DNA of 64,000 nt from Fallopia convolvulus (lineage: Eukaryota; Streptophyta; Magnoliopsida; Caryophyllales; Polygonaceae). Below the pieces are notes generated by a model. It was given only the letters and a program-made list of their open reading frames with translations. It had not been told where the DNA came from and did no database searches. The stretch spans positions 37,883,683 to 37,947,682 of the forward strand of contig OZ024737.1 in assembly GCA_964016875.1 (NCBI GenBank), given 5' to 3'. A program made the translations under genes and the position numbers. Below are positions 1 to 11,463 of this stretch, piece by piece; the first letter of the stretch is position 1; every line of letters begins with the position of its first letter.

Positions 1-44
1 CTGATATCTAGTAACTTAATTTGCTTGCGTTTGTTATAATTAAG

Positions 45-1965
45 GTGGTTGATGTAAACAAGAGTGGGAAGAAAACATGGGTCAGGACCCAAGTAAATCT
101 GGATGATCACATTATAGTCCCCAATTTGGATATAGATATGGAATCTCCAGATAAGTCTGTAGATGACTACATATCAAATATGACCACAACTTCAATGGAC
201 ATGTCCAAGCCACTATGGGAATTCCACATCCTCAACATCAAGACCTCAGATTCTGAATCTATGGTTGTGTTCAAGATTCACCACTCACTTGGAGATGGAA
301 TCTCACTCATTTCTCTCCTCCTTGCTTGCACTAGAAAGCAAACCGATCCCAATTCGGTGCCATCTCTTCCCATGGGAAAACAAGTGGCCAATCCGAAAGG
401 CGTTTTGGTTTACTTGGGTTTGATGTGTTTCATGTGTAAGGTATTGTGGAATACTCTTGGAGATATGGTGCTCTTCTTGGCCACTGCATTGTTTTTGAAG
501 GATTCGGAGACTCCTGTTAAAGGTAGTCCAGGGACCGAAAAGAAGCGTAAACGGATTGTTCGTCAGATTCTTAGTCTTGATGACATCAAGTTTATTAAGA
601 AACACTTTGATATGGTAAGTAATGCTTAGCCTTGATGCCTTTATGATTTTAAGTCGTCTAGAACAATACAATATAGAAGCCTTGTGTTGGTTTGATCATG
701 ATTGGTGGACTCTTGAAGATTTAATGTATATGTGTGTTGACTTGTTTCAGACAATAAATGATGTTTTACTAGGGATAACACAAGCTGGTCTTTCTCAATA
801 TCTCAACAGGAGATATGGTGAGTAGTACTATCATTTTTATCAAGAGGAAGCTAGCTTTTATAGTCTTTTTATTAATCTTTATAAATTCTTGTGACATATC
901 ATAGGTAACAAGAAGGATAATCTGCCTAAAGATATTCGCCTCAGAGCTACCATTTTGGTGAATGTAAGACCAAGTGGTGGCATTCAGGTAATAATCTAAT
1001 CATCTATTGGCTATCTAACTTATATGTAGACTTGTTCTTGGGTTTATTTGTCATTTTTATGACAATGATTTGCATCGAAAATCTTTTCTTTCTATGAACC
1101 AAATGGGTTTAGCTGTAGGCGAACCCTTAACCTGCAGCTCAAGCTAGCTAACATTGTTGATTAGACAGGAATTGGCAGATTTGATGGAGAAAGGTTCAAA
1201 GTGTAAATGGGGTAACTCAATTGGATATGTGATCCTCCCCTTAAACATAGCGTTACGAGATGACCCTTTGGATTATATTCGCGAAGCTAAGGCCACGATT
1301 GGCAAAAAGAAGCAGTCTCTTGAAGCAAAGTGCACATACTCAAGCTCTAAGCTCATGCTTCACTTGTTTGGTGAGAAGGTAAGAATTTTTAATTATCCAC
1401 TTCACTTCAGCTTGTTAATTTGTTTGGAGAACATTTTACAAGTCAAAGGAAGTACTAACTCTGAATTTAGCCTTCTCATTGAATTTGTGATCCATGTTGT
1501 GGATTTGTACAGGCGGTCGCTGCTCTATCATACAGACTCGTGACTCATACGACGATGTCGTTCTCGAATGTAGTTGGTCCAGCAGAAGAGATAAGCTTCT
1601 ATGGTCATCCAATAGCTTACATTGCCCCATCTGGGATTGGCCACCCACAGGTACATTTAAATTTCTCAGTTTCATGCCTTTATTTACTGAATTCTAAGTC
1701 ATTCTGCTTAGGTCCTTAAAAGTAATTTCTCAGTTTCATGCCTTTGATAGTGATTGTGGATAGTTAAGGTTTTACAAACAATATTTGGTGTCAAATATAA
1801 TTGCAGGCTTTGACAATACATTACCAGAGCTATGTAGACAAGATGACTCTTGTTGTAGCAGTGGATGAAGATGTAATTCCTGATCCTCGCATGCTCTGTG
1901 ATGATATTGCACAATCGCTTACCTTAATCAAGGCTGCTCTCATGAAGGGTGACCATCAAAATTGA
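45..1965 (+). CDS. WSD1-type wax ester synthase/diacylglycerol acyltransferase, 3' part
   Basis: Bifunctional acyltransferase family that esterifies fatty alcohols or diacylglycerol with acyl-CoA at the ER. Visible exons: 45-614, 751-817, 905-987, 1169-1378, 1513-1650 and 1807-1965 (stop TGA 1963-1965); all junctions are GT-AG and the frame stays open for 408 residues. The catalytic HHxxxDG motif is intact as HHSLGDG at 279-299. The C-terminal DUF1298 part carries the family's FSNVVGP stretch and an IAPSGIGHPQ-like segment (exon 5). The family is usually about 480-500 residues, so roughly 80 N-terminal residues lie upstream of the window; an acceptor AG at 43-44 marks the first visible exon. 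It resembles the Arabidopsis At1g72110 group. Wax synthase versus DGAT activity cannot be decided from sequence. Confidence 0.93.
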
Positions 1966-2696
1966 TCTTGCACCTATATATACCCTTTAAATGATCAAAA
2001 TTATAAGCATGCAATTGCAAATTGCAATTGCACTTTACATGAACCAACCTTTTGTGCTATTACATTTATACTACGTGATTGTTAAAAATCTTATTTAAAA
2101 TGTAGACACTGTAACAATTTGTATTAGAAATCTTTTATGCAACAAAATCAAGGTTTTAATTTAGGGGCCGGGGAAAGTGTGGTGGCATAATTAAAAACCA
2201 TATATGCTCTTTTGCTGAATTTCCCTCCCCTTTCTTTTCCCGAAACTCCAATGCTTAAAAAGCTTCACAAATGCCCAATAAAGGGTATGCAAAATTATCA
2301 AAATTTATAGACGATACAGTTATAGTACCTCATTGCTGAACAAAGCTTTAAAAAAAAGGGCAAAAAATTTACTTATGATTGAATTCGAGATCCAAAATAA
2401 ACTGTCAAAATTTGATCCACTGAAACGAATGAGATATTCCACTTGCTCAGTTGCTCATTTTGAAATCCTGGTGCAACAAAAAGATTAGAATGTGGTATGA
2501 ATTTTGTTGTAATGAGAAGATAAATAGAGAATGTGGTATGAATTCTGGTGCAACAAAAAGAGGCCATGTTCGGAGATGTGAGGGCATGGTTTGCAATGAA
2601 TTCTGCAGAGGAAAAGGCAGAAAAGTTATAGAAAAAGATCTCGCCTTGTTAGATATTTCAGCGGACTTGACAGAGTACAGGGACTTTGGAGGAAAA
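1966..2696. other. Intergenic: WSD 3' region and short direct repeats
   Basis: No supported gene. The first few hundred bases are probably the WSD 3' UTR. At 2465-2570 two near-identical segments recur (GGTGCAACAAAAAGA and GAATGTGGTATGAATT, each twice and in swapped order), suggesting a local rearrangement or unclassified repeat. The open frames on both strands in 2370-2758 match no family I know. Confidence 0.4.
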
Positions 2697-3498
2697 AGTT
2701 CGGATCCTCTATGACAAAATATGCTACCAAGGGTGTGCCTCCAATAACATAATGCCATGTGTCTTGCTTTATAAGAATTTTTATTAATTCAACTTAAATA
2801 AGAAAAATAAGATACTTTCCTTCGTTTTTTTTCCTCCACTTTCACCCGTCTCATGTACAATTCTTACTAATAGATCATGCCACCATTTACAATTCCACTT
2901 TCGATCTTAATCTTCTTTAATTCCATACATAAACTGATCAGGACAGCCAAGACTCCTCATCCTTTGACCCTTCACTGGCTTTAATTTTTAAGGATTTATT
3001 TTTCAAAATTTATAGCTTTATTTCCAGTAAACTTTTAATGGGCAATTTACTTCTTTTTTTTTCTTTATAATTAGACGTGAGATCGTGAATCTTGTATACA
3101 GAATGTGATATTCATCCTGAATGGATTGATTTATATATTAATTTTGTTCAAGTGTTTCTATGGGTGTGTGATATATATAATTACAGATTTAGTTTTATAT
3201 ATTTGAAGCTAATAAATCTAGGCAAAATAATGGCTTTCCCTTGTAAAGATGGTAGATGTATCATACCCAAAAAAAATTTAGATGCAGAGAATTGACTATA
3301 TTAAGAGGAAGAAGATCTACCCAAAAAAAATATATGAGGAAGAAGAAAGGCAAGCGTGGAGAATGAAAAACAAAAGTAAAAAATCTTATCTTTCTTTGCT
3401 TAACTTTACTTTAAAAAATACTTATAAAAAAGACACATGGCATTATATCATTGGAGGCACAACCTTGGTAGCATATTTAGCTACAGAGGATCCGAACT
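2697..3498. mobile_element. Inverted-repeat (foldback/MITE-like) element, about 800 bp
   Basis: The left end (2697-2810) is an imperfect reverse complement of the right end (3385-3498) over about 110 bp. Both termini read AGTTCGGATCCTCT inward, followed by a conserved stretch with TATGCTACCAAGG and GCCTCCAAT. The interior has no transposase-like frame, so the element would be non-autonomous. I could not find a convincing target-site duplication (left flank GGAGGAAAA, right flank GAAGATTAC), so the superfamily is undetermined. Confidence 0.65.
3297..3346 (+). mobile_element. Tiny retro-insertion stub: LINE-like tail plus A-tract with direct repeats
   Basis: A 15-bp insert, TCTACCCAAAAAAAA (3316-3330), is bracketed by imperfect direct repeats (3297-3315 and 3331-3346) sharing TATAT...GAGGAAGAAGA. 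The insert closely resembles the last bases of the LINE that ends at 41532 (TTCTACC plus A-tract). I infer an extremely 5'-truncated target-primed insertion. It lies inside the inverted-repeat element and so is younger than it. Confidence 0.5.
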
Positions 3499-5180
3499 GA
3501 AGATTACAGTGGGGAGCGGTAGCGGGCTAGTCGGCGAGGGAGGGTCCTTATCCTTTTCTCTATGTCTTTTCTCTCTGCGTTTTTCTTGTTCGTTGTGCGA
3601 TTTTTATAGCTCCGTGGTTTTCTCTTTGGGCCTTCTTTACACACCCTCTCGATTCTTAGGTCGAGACAAAGGTTATATCCTAATCTCCCATACCCTGCCG
3701 GAGGCTGATCCCACTGGGTTGTTATGTTGTTGGATTTATGAGAAAGCATTTTTTTTCCGAAAACACTATTCATAGAAGTCGAAACAAAAAATTGCTCAAA
3801 GGTCCTAGGCTCCTAGCCAAATAGTTAGTTCACGCATAGTTCATGATGCTGAAGAGAGCATTTATTAGCATTGCTTATTAGAATTATTCAGGCATAGTTC
3901 ATGATCGACGCGTGGGGGTTGGTACATAAAGGAAATCCAAGAAAAGAAAGAAAGTGACGCTTCTTTATCCCATTCTGCACTTCAGCTTTAATGCGTAGTT
4001 ATGCTTTGTTCAACCTAAATTCACGACAATGTAAACAAGTTAAGAGTCAAAAAGAAGTTTAAAGGAAGATCTTTCTTTGATGGCCACCTTTACTTGTACC
4101 GGAGTTAACACACAAATTTGGCCAAATTTGTATTTCCCGTGTGAGAATCCCCGTCCAGTTTAAAATCCCTTCCATACGTAGGAATGTACAAAAAGTATGT
4201 AGGGATGGGGACCTGTCTTAACAAGGCAGAGATTCCACAATTTGGAGAACCTGATTGAAAACGGAGAGGGGACGGGAATATACTATCCGTCTCGAATCTC
4301 CAATACACCTCCTACCCGATATGGTTTTTTGTTTTTACTTTATAAAACATAAAAAAGAATGAATTTTAAATATAATTATAGCTTTTAACTATTATTATAT
4401 TTCTGTAAATGATAAATGATTCTTTGCTAGGGATTAGATGGGGACGGGGCGGAAGATGGGGAGTAGGTCGGGAGGGTTGGGATGGAGAATGCATTCCCCA
4501 CCTCACCCCGCCCCTACTAATATGGATATTTTCATCGATAAAGTTAATGAAGAATACCAACTCTCTTTTGAAAAAAAAAGGTTACACAACTAATATATCT
4601 ATTTTCATCACTGATTGAAAACTAGTATTTTGATCTGTTTTAGATGATTAACTTGATATTTATGCTACGAGAGAAGTTTTTACTATGTAATTTATTTATT
4701 AGCCATATTACTTGACAAGTCTTAAAGTTAAGTATTTCTTTCTTAATTAAGAAACCCTTAAATTACTTGACTTTGAAAAACGCGGGAAAAAAAACTAAAA
4801 GCATAAAGCTGTGTGTATCCATGCTGCCATGTACATAATTTATCATGCCTTAAAGTGGCAATTATTATGAACAACAACCAAAATTCGTCAACTCAGAAAG
4901 CATTGCTCAAAAGCCATATATCATTTGTCTTCTACGAACCTACACACTACACAATTATCTAAGTATTGTAGAAACCACACTTGTAGAGGAAAGAAACTTC
5001 ATAAAGCCAACAATAAATAATTGCTAGCACCATAGGCAAGTAAAGAAAGAAGATTTTTTTGTTCAAAACAATATTTTTAAAGTAAAGAAAGAAGATGCAT
5101 TTACCTATCTTCTCAAGTAACTTGTCAAACCAAGGCATCATACAAAACCCATATCATATCATATCAATTCACAAATCATC
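3499..5180. other. Intergenic, repeat-derived, no gene supported
   Basis: Holds two G/C-rich patches (about 4200-4320 and 4435-4520) rich in GGGGACGGG and CCCCGCCCC words in otherwise AT-rich DNA; this pattern is common in plant MITE-like repeats, but I could not define ends. The open frames at 3437-3775 on both strands overlap the end of the inverted-repeat element and look like chance. Confidence 0.4.
5038..5096 (-). mobile_element. Tiny retro-insertion stub with perfect 17-bp direct repeat
   Basis: AAGTAAAGAAAGAAGAT occurs perfectly at 5038-5054 and 5080-5096. The 25-bp insert between them reads, on the minus strand, as an AT-rich piece ending in TTGAACAAAAAA. The arrangement (short A-tailed insert between long perfect repeats) is that of a target-primed reverse transcription product. 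Confidence 0.45.
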
Positions 5181-5186
5181 TATATA
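5181..5186 (+). promoter_or_regulatory. TATA box of the defensin-like gene
   Basis: TATATA followed by GCC, about 75 bp upstream of the start codon at 5262 and preceding an A/C-rich leader. Position and context fit a plant core promoter. Confidence 0.55.
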
Positions 5187-5261
5187 GCCACCTACTCCCA
5201 CACAACACATATCTCCTTTTATTTTCCTCTAATAACAAGACACTACTTTTACTAATCAAAC

Positions 5262-5590
5262 ATGGCCAAGCCATTCTATTTGCCCCTTTCCATGCTCATG
5301 GTCATCTTGCTCCTCGTCATACAAGGTAGGTATCTCACTTAAACCCCTCATATTCACTACTCAATATCATGTGTCATGATTGTTAACACGAACGTGTAAA
5401 ATTAGGGGAAATCCATGGAGAAGCCATGGATGAGGAGATGAGCTCGTGTAGTGAAGTCATGGGAGTGTGCAGAGTTGATTGCTTTGCTAAGTGCAGCCTC
5501 AAGCATCCAGGCACGGGCCGATGGTTCTGTAAGGCTTCTCCTGTTGATCAAACTTCGGTTTGTGTTTGTGGTTTTCCTTGTGGTGATTGA
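5262..5590 (+). CDS. Defensin-like secreted cysteine-rich peptide (DEFL/LCR type)
   Basis: Two exons, 5262-5325 and 5406-5590, joined by an 80-bp GT-AG intron that splits the codon of Gly22; this one-intron layout with the signal peptide on exon 1 is typical of plant defensin-like genes. The 82-residue product has a hydrophobic signal peptide (about residues 1-21), a short acidic pro-like segment, and eight cysteines at 36, 43, 47, 51, 63, 74, 76 and 80. The CxxxC pair (47/51) and the CxC...PC ending are the family hallmarks; the GxGxxFC segment before Cys63 stands in for the gamma-core. Expected role: secreted peptide in defence or cell signalling; the target is unknown. It has a TATA box upstream and AATAAA signals at 5682 and 5755. 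No single open frame covers it, so ORF scans miss it. Confidence 0.82.
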
Positions 5591-6323
5591 TTATTTGGGT
5601 CGTGGTGATCATAATAAAGAAAGGATGATCAATGCGTGATTTGGATATAATATTTGTTGCAGATCACGTTGTTGATCTTTGAATAAACATGTCTATTTTG
5701 TATATGGTGGATTGGATGTATATTGTCTTGCATTTGTGAATTCATGTATGAATCAATAAACCATTGTTCTAGTACAATTTCATTTGTTTTTCTTGTAGTA
5801 CGATTATTAAAAATAACATAAACGGTAAGATTATTTCCTTTAGGCTTTAGTTTTGAAGGCTATCAGTGATTTCAGAAAGAGTTTGCTTTGGCAACAATGT
5901 TAATTCAGACTTGAAGCAAGATGAAATCTTTGGTTGATGCCAACAATGCTTACACATCTTAGAGCAGCGGGACAAAAAAAGTTGAGCACCTTCAAGCTAA
6001 GATATCTTACTATCTGTACATGTTGCTTGCAGAAATCAGAATAATTTATTTTAGCTAATGAACAATAATACTATTAGGAGAACAGTCCTGAAAAACAGTT
6101 TGAACATCCAAACAGATGTAAAGGAATCAGCAAACCCAGAGAGGATTCTAAGCTGATTTGCAGATGACCTAGAAAAGATAGTATCAAAGCCTATACTAAA
6201 CATATCAGCTAGTGTTGGTTGGTGTATTGCAGATTTACAGAATCAGCTACCACCAGCCTTGATATATAGAGCAAATGGTATGAAGGCAGAAAACTGGAAA
6301 TTTAAACCAAACGACTCACCACA
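5591..6323. other. 3' ends of two converging genes
   Basis: Contains the defensin-like gene's 3' UTR with two candidate poly(A) signals (AATAAA at 5682-5687 and 5755-5760) and, on the other strand, the probable TIC40 3' UTR just upstream of 6324. No further gene or clear repeat seen. Confidence 0.5.
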
Positions 6324-9300
6324 TCAGGGAGATCCGGTCATTCCAGGGAAGAGTTCTGATATTTTATTGAACACATCCATAACCTGAGAATACAAACAAC
6401 GAATAAAGTCATTTCTTCAAGACGGGATGAATTATATATGTGTTCTTGTAACGACAAAATTGAAAGGAGTGGCCAGCTGAGCTAGATTGAAATTTGCAGG
6501 AACCAATATGGATTGTACCAAAGCACATTAAATTGCAATTGTGTTACCTCCTTGTCATTTTGATACTTGGTGATGTTGAAAGGGTTTTGTGAGCACTGCA
6601 GGGCAAAAATATATTCAGAAAATATCAGATGTAATACAATTGCAGAATAGCCAAATTCCATATTTATATCTTTATTTTTTCTTTATTGATTTATATCTCT
6701 GGCTCTAATTCAAACTCTGAAGTAAACATGAATTCCAAGTTTCACACAATTATGGCATCAGATCAGATATCCAGTGTATAATGACCCAAGAACTGGTAAA
6801 TATAGAGCCAGAACATACATCCATGATGGCTGCCTGTACTCTGGGGTTCTGAAACGCCATGGCAATATCGGGGTTGGCCATAATCTTTGAAATAACTTCT
6901 TCAGGGGTAAGACCAATTTGATCTGTTAAATGCCAAAGAAGAATTTGGAGAGGGTTGAATATGATTTCATGCGCATCCCACATTGCAAAACTAAGTAACA
7001 CAAGTAACTAGCATCATGAAACTCACCAAACTGCTGCTTGACCTCAGGACTGCTAAGGTCAAAATTTTTCATAGTATCCATCATTCGGCTGTCCCATTCA
7101 GGGCTTCCTCCCATGTTACTTCTGTGAAAAAATCATATATAAAATATGAATTGATTTACCTGGAAGGCTGGAAAAAAATTTATGATGCTTTTTCCAAGAA
7201 CATCAACATCATCGCCCAATAGAGTCCCACTTAAGCGGGATCTGGGGGGTCAAGATGGGGGCATTCATAACCTGAACATGTCAGGGGGATACGCCTGATA
7301 GACCCAAGGAAAACTGAAATTCAGGTATGTGACAATCATAACTGAATTTAGTTAAAATGCACCAAAATTTATGATGCTTTTTGTAGAGCATATATCAAAA
7401 TACATAACAATAATCTCTTGTGTTTGTCTTATTTATAATGTCTAGAATTTCAAGCGCCATGTAAACAGGCAAATTGAAACAAATAAAAATCCTCGGATAT
7501 ACAAAAATTTTCTTCAAAGCTGATATATGCTGCACTTAACTACACAAGGGATTAATTTTTTCCCATTCATTATGACTTGCAGATCCAGGGGTATCACTAT
7601 TTCTTTTGTGAAAAAACATTATTTTTAGACAAAAAGGAAAAACTCACAGCATATCCTGGAGCTGCTTCCGATACTCTGGATTTTGTAGCATCCCTGAGAA
7701 GAAGCGTAAATGAGAGTCATTAGCATATCCACTATCAATTCTCTTTTGAATGCATTAGATAAAAGTGTCCGCTGAGACAAAAGTTTACTAAGTGGCAGCA
7801 AATTCATCAATTCAATTTTTCTACAAAGAAAACTGTAGAAAACAGCAAGCAGAATCTTGGCACACTTTCATTTCTCTGAGCTGATTCTAAAAAATAGCAA
7901 AAGCAATTAAGCTCAGATCCATCTCTTTGTTGATTACTGAGGCAAGACATGACAAAAATGTCAAGCAACAAGAAAAAGTGAAAAGCGCAGCATCAACAGT
8001 TTGGTTAACAATACATGTTGTGATCTTGGGGAGGCAGTCAAAAGGATAAGGGACTGACATTTAAAAGTTTCTGGATTTCTCATCTCCTCTGGAAGATATC
8101 TGCAAGATGAATGAGATATTATAAATATTCACTCAAGCACAACTCTTCATGCTATTCTTTTACCAATAAAAAGAGAAACAAACAAAGTATGGTTAACTAG
8201 AACTTCATCAAAATTGAAGGAGAAGTCAATCATAAGAAGATTTTACAAGATATCTGAAAGTGGGAACAAAGAAGGTAGAGAGAGAGCAACCAATATGCAT
8301 GTTAGTGTTATATGCAAGAACATGTAACATATTAAATACCACATCCACTGCTAAAGGACAGAGGAAACGCTCAAAGTGAACTTACGGATAAACCATCTTT
8401 TGCACAGTTGGATCTTCCATCATTTTCTCCAGAGCCTCCACCGACATAACAGGGCCAGTATTTCCTGTCAGTAAAAGATAACAGAATATATTATAGAGCA
8501 AAAGTCAAAGGTCAGCCAAATTAGTAAACATGCCAAAGGGATTTCCATTCAAACACATAATAAGAACATGAGGCGTATGAAACACAAAGTATTTAAATCC
8601 TTAAATCCCTTGCATAATTGAATAGCTTCACATATCAACAGTAAGATCATGATTTGTAAGTAACCTGTAGACCAAGAGGACTCATTTGAAGCACTGGGAC
8701 CTGCAGTAGTTGCTCCATTGTCCGTTACCTGCATAAGAAGGGTCCAATGAAGTAAAACAACGTATAACCATATCAAAATTAGCTCACATCCTTTCTACTT
8801 ACCACCTCAGCAAATTTCACATCATTGGATGATGTCGAAGTAGAGGAATCTTCAAAGTTTTCAAACGGGCTCTTTGGAAGGCCCTCATCAGGGGAGACAT
8901 CCTCAAATGCTGCAACATGAAACTACTGTTAAAACAAGTTTTTAAGGTCAAGATTTTATATCTGTAGAGCATTATACTCTATTAACCACACAGCAGCTAC
9001 CAGCAAGGTTCACAAAACAATTTTTATAAACAAAATCACCGAACTCAAACCCATAATCAATATCTGCTAAACTGCAACCACCAAAAACATATGTAGGCAT
9101 CTTATCAAATACTAGAATACATACCCCCACCCCACCCCCCAAAAAAATTGAACTAAGATCTTATGTTTTTATTATTACATCATGTGATATACAAGCACAA
9201 GCATGTATAGATCTGCATCAAGTGAACACACAAGGAGAAAGCCTAAATGGAAAAGGGGAGAGAGAGAGAGAGAGAGAGAAGAGTACCAATTCTTTTCGGC

Positions 9301-11463
9301 TCAGACTTCATTTCCTCATCAACTTTAACATCTTTGGCTGGTGCTGCTTCCACATTAGTTGCATCTTGTGTAACCGTAGATTCAGAGAAAGTAGCACTGG
9401 GAGTTGTAATTGGTCCAGAAGTAGTAGTTGTCACAGGTGGAGTAGCTGGTCTAGTTGAAGATGATGGGGGGAAAGGGAAAGGTGATCCGGGTGAGGTAGC
9501 TCCTCCAGTTGTGGATGGGGGTGGGAAAGGGAAAGGTGATCCTGGTGAGAAGGCAGAATTACCAAATTGACTATTCTGTGAGCCCAATTGTCCCATCATC
9601 GTCTTCATAGCCTGTTCCATAGCATAATTCTGCACCGAAAAATCATATCTTGGATAAATAACATGTTCTAAAACATAGAGGCCAGGTGTTCTTAGTGGAA
9701 AAATCTCAACATTTGGGACAGTGTTACAGCAACAATAAAAGTGCCAACAAAACAGACGAGTATCAAATAGGAAAATGCTCATAACCAACTTCTATATATG
9801 AATAAAAAGATAAATACAGATCCTCTAACCTCACATTTCCACTAAAAACCATGTTTCATCCTTGTCAACTCATGATGTCACCATTGTAAGTTAGACCTTT
9901 TAAAATTCCATACACCCTTGCACCATGACCAAAGCAAACCATCTCATGTTCTCATTACCAAGTGTTGTAACATTTTGTACCACAGCGCTACATGTTTTAA
10001 GCAAAACACTTCCTATTCTAAAAAAATAGAACGTTTAATATTATATATTTATATATAGTACATCCATGCCTAAAAGATAGATATTTCACAAAGAGGAGCT
10101 AGATACATCATGCGTCAAAGATGATTTCCAAGCATAATGATGATTGTTGTGGATTACAGTTCATCAAAACTTCCACCTGTGACAGTGGATGGTAGTTTGA
10201 AGAGATTTCAAACTAGTCAAAATAAAATATTAAAATCAGATTGCACTTGCACTAGGGCCTTGGCTTATATTTAAGAGCAAAGCACTACAACAAAGTACTT
10301 TTATAAGGTCTCAGTAACTAAATGCATTGCTTCCTACCACACAAGGGTTACTTTGCAAGAGTGGACAATGCAAAACCAAGTGATTCCAGATATAATAGCA
10401 TATGAAGTATATGAAAGGAAAAGTATTCATGTTAAAGCGACAATATCCATCCGGAATTATCTCAATCCTTCACTTAGCAGTTAGCATACACAATTCTACG
10501 CGTCAAAAGAAGGAACCATAATTAACCCCCATCCCTGAAACAACTCCACAACCATAAACGACCCGGCTGGTATCACTAATAGATGGTATATACTTATCCA
10601 ATTATACCAATGCAAAAATACATAGCATTCAGGGTTCCTATTTTAGAGGCCCACAGTCTTGATCATATCAAATAACCCACCAAGGGAAATCTATCTAGAC
10701 TATAAAGTAGTAGCAAAGCATATCATCAAGTAGAGTTAAATTTTAGATTAAATTCTACTTTTTCGAGCTCAATTTTCAAATTTGAGCATATACCAGCTGT
10801 CAAGTAATTATTCCAATCGACCAACTGTCAAGAGAGTATTTTAATCGAGCAAGTAAGGTTAAATTTGGAACTAAGTTCTACTTTTTCGTGCTCAATTTTC
10901 AAATTTGAGCAAACACCAACTTTCAAGTAATTATTCCAATTTGCAGAATTGCAGAGCTCAACAATTCTTCGTAAACATACCTTCATATATGAAGCAAGCC
11001 ATGAGAAAAGGGCGGAGAAACCAACACCAACTCCAATCCAGAAAAGCGGAGAACCACTGAAGAATCACATTCCCACGCAATCAAACATAAACCATCAGGA
11101 TACAGAAATCAGTAACATTCTTCTCCTAATAAACTCAACGGAGAAGTACAGGAAAACCTACAATTGAGTAGAGGGAGGTGGAACGGCGATCGGAGGATTA
11201 ACGGCGACAGACGAAGTCTCCCGGCCCCCGCCCGTCGTCGGGGATACTCTGATAAAAAACTTAGTTCGGAGCTTTTCCTTCGCATCCCTGGAAGTCCGGC
11301 GACCGGTTTGGTCGCCATTGCTAGAGTTGGCCCGGACGGTGACTCTGGATTTGGGGACCCTGGAGAGACTTCGGAGAGGGAGAGGAAGTAAGCTTCTTGT
11401 GGTGATCGATGGCGAGTCCAATTGCAATATCGGTTTGGCAGAAGCAAGGGCTAATTTCTCCAT
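6324..11463 (-). CDS. TIC40: TIC40, chloroplast inner-envelope import co-chaperone
   Basis: Stromal-facing inner-membrane protein that works with TIC110 and the stromal chaperone motor during protein import. Twelve exons: 11463-11162, 11056-10981, 9629-9287, 8909-8803, 8728-8665, 8464-8386, 8099-8059, 7693-7648, 7121-7027, 6922-6819, 6595-6548, 6383-6324; every phase closes and the product is 454 residues, close to the Arabidopsis protein. Seen in order: Ser/Arg-rich transit peptide (about 1-45), one membrane segment (about 104-124), a Gln/Met start and Pro/Ser/Thr-rich linker, then two STI1/Hop-like Asn-Pro regions (about 300-353 and 385-449), including NPDIAMAFQNPRVQAAIMD and a C-terminal CSQNPFNI. 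The linker holds a duplicated SPGSPFPFPP unit. Introns 2 and 8 hold repeats. Start: first in-frame Met of exon 1. Confidence 0.95.
7175..7382. mobile_element. SINE-like 170-bp insertion in TIC40 intron 8
   Basis: AAAATTTATGATGCTTTTT is present perfectly at 7175-7193 and 7364-7382, bracketing 170 bp. The insert contains CCCACTTAAGCGGGATCTGG, which resembles a conserved core of plant SINE families as I remember them. A 19-bp perfect duplication supports retroposition; family assignment is tentative. Confidence 0.5.
9256..9280. repeat. (AG)n microsatellite at the exon 3 donor of TIC40
   Basis: A pure AG run. On the coding strand it is a (CT)n tract immediately after the exon 3 donor (GTACTC), so repeat-length change could affect splicing of that exon. 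Confidence 0.9.
10733..10940. repeat. Direct repeat, two copies of about 86 bp, in TIC40 intron 2
   Basis: Copies at about 10733-10818 and 10856-10940 share TTCTACTTTTTCG, GCTCAATTTTCAAATTTGAG and TCAAGTAATTATTCCAAT, with scattered mismatches. The second copy ends about 40 bp from exon 2. Each copy contains the small dyad CAAATTTG. Probably an old tandem duplication. Confidence 0.8.

Noticed and set aside
3437..3775. Overlapping frames of about 90-112 codons on both strands
   Set aside because: Cover the end of an inverted-repeat element and show no family similarity.
9222..9570. Plus-strand frames of 78 and 107 codons
   Set aside because: Antisense of TIC40 exon 3; the composition mirrors its Pro/Ser-rich repeats.
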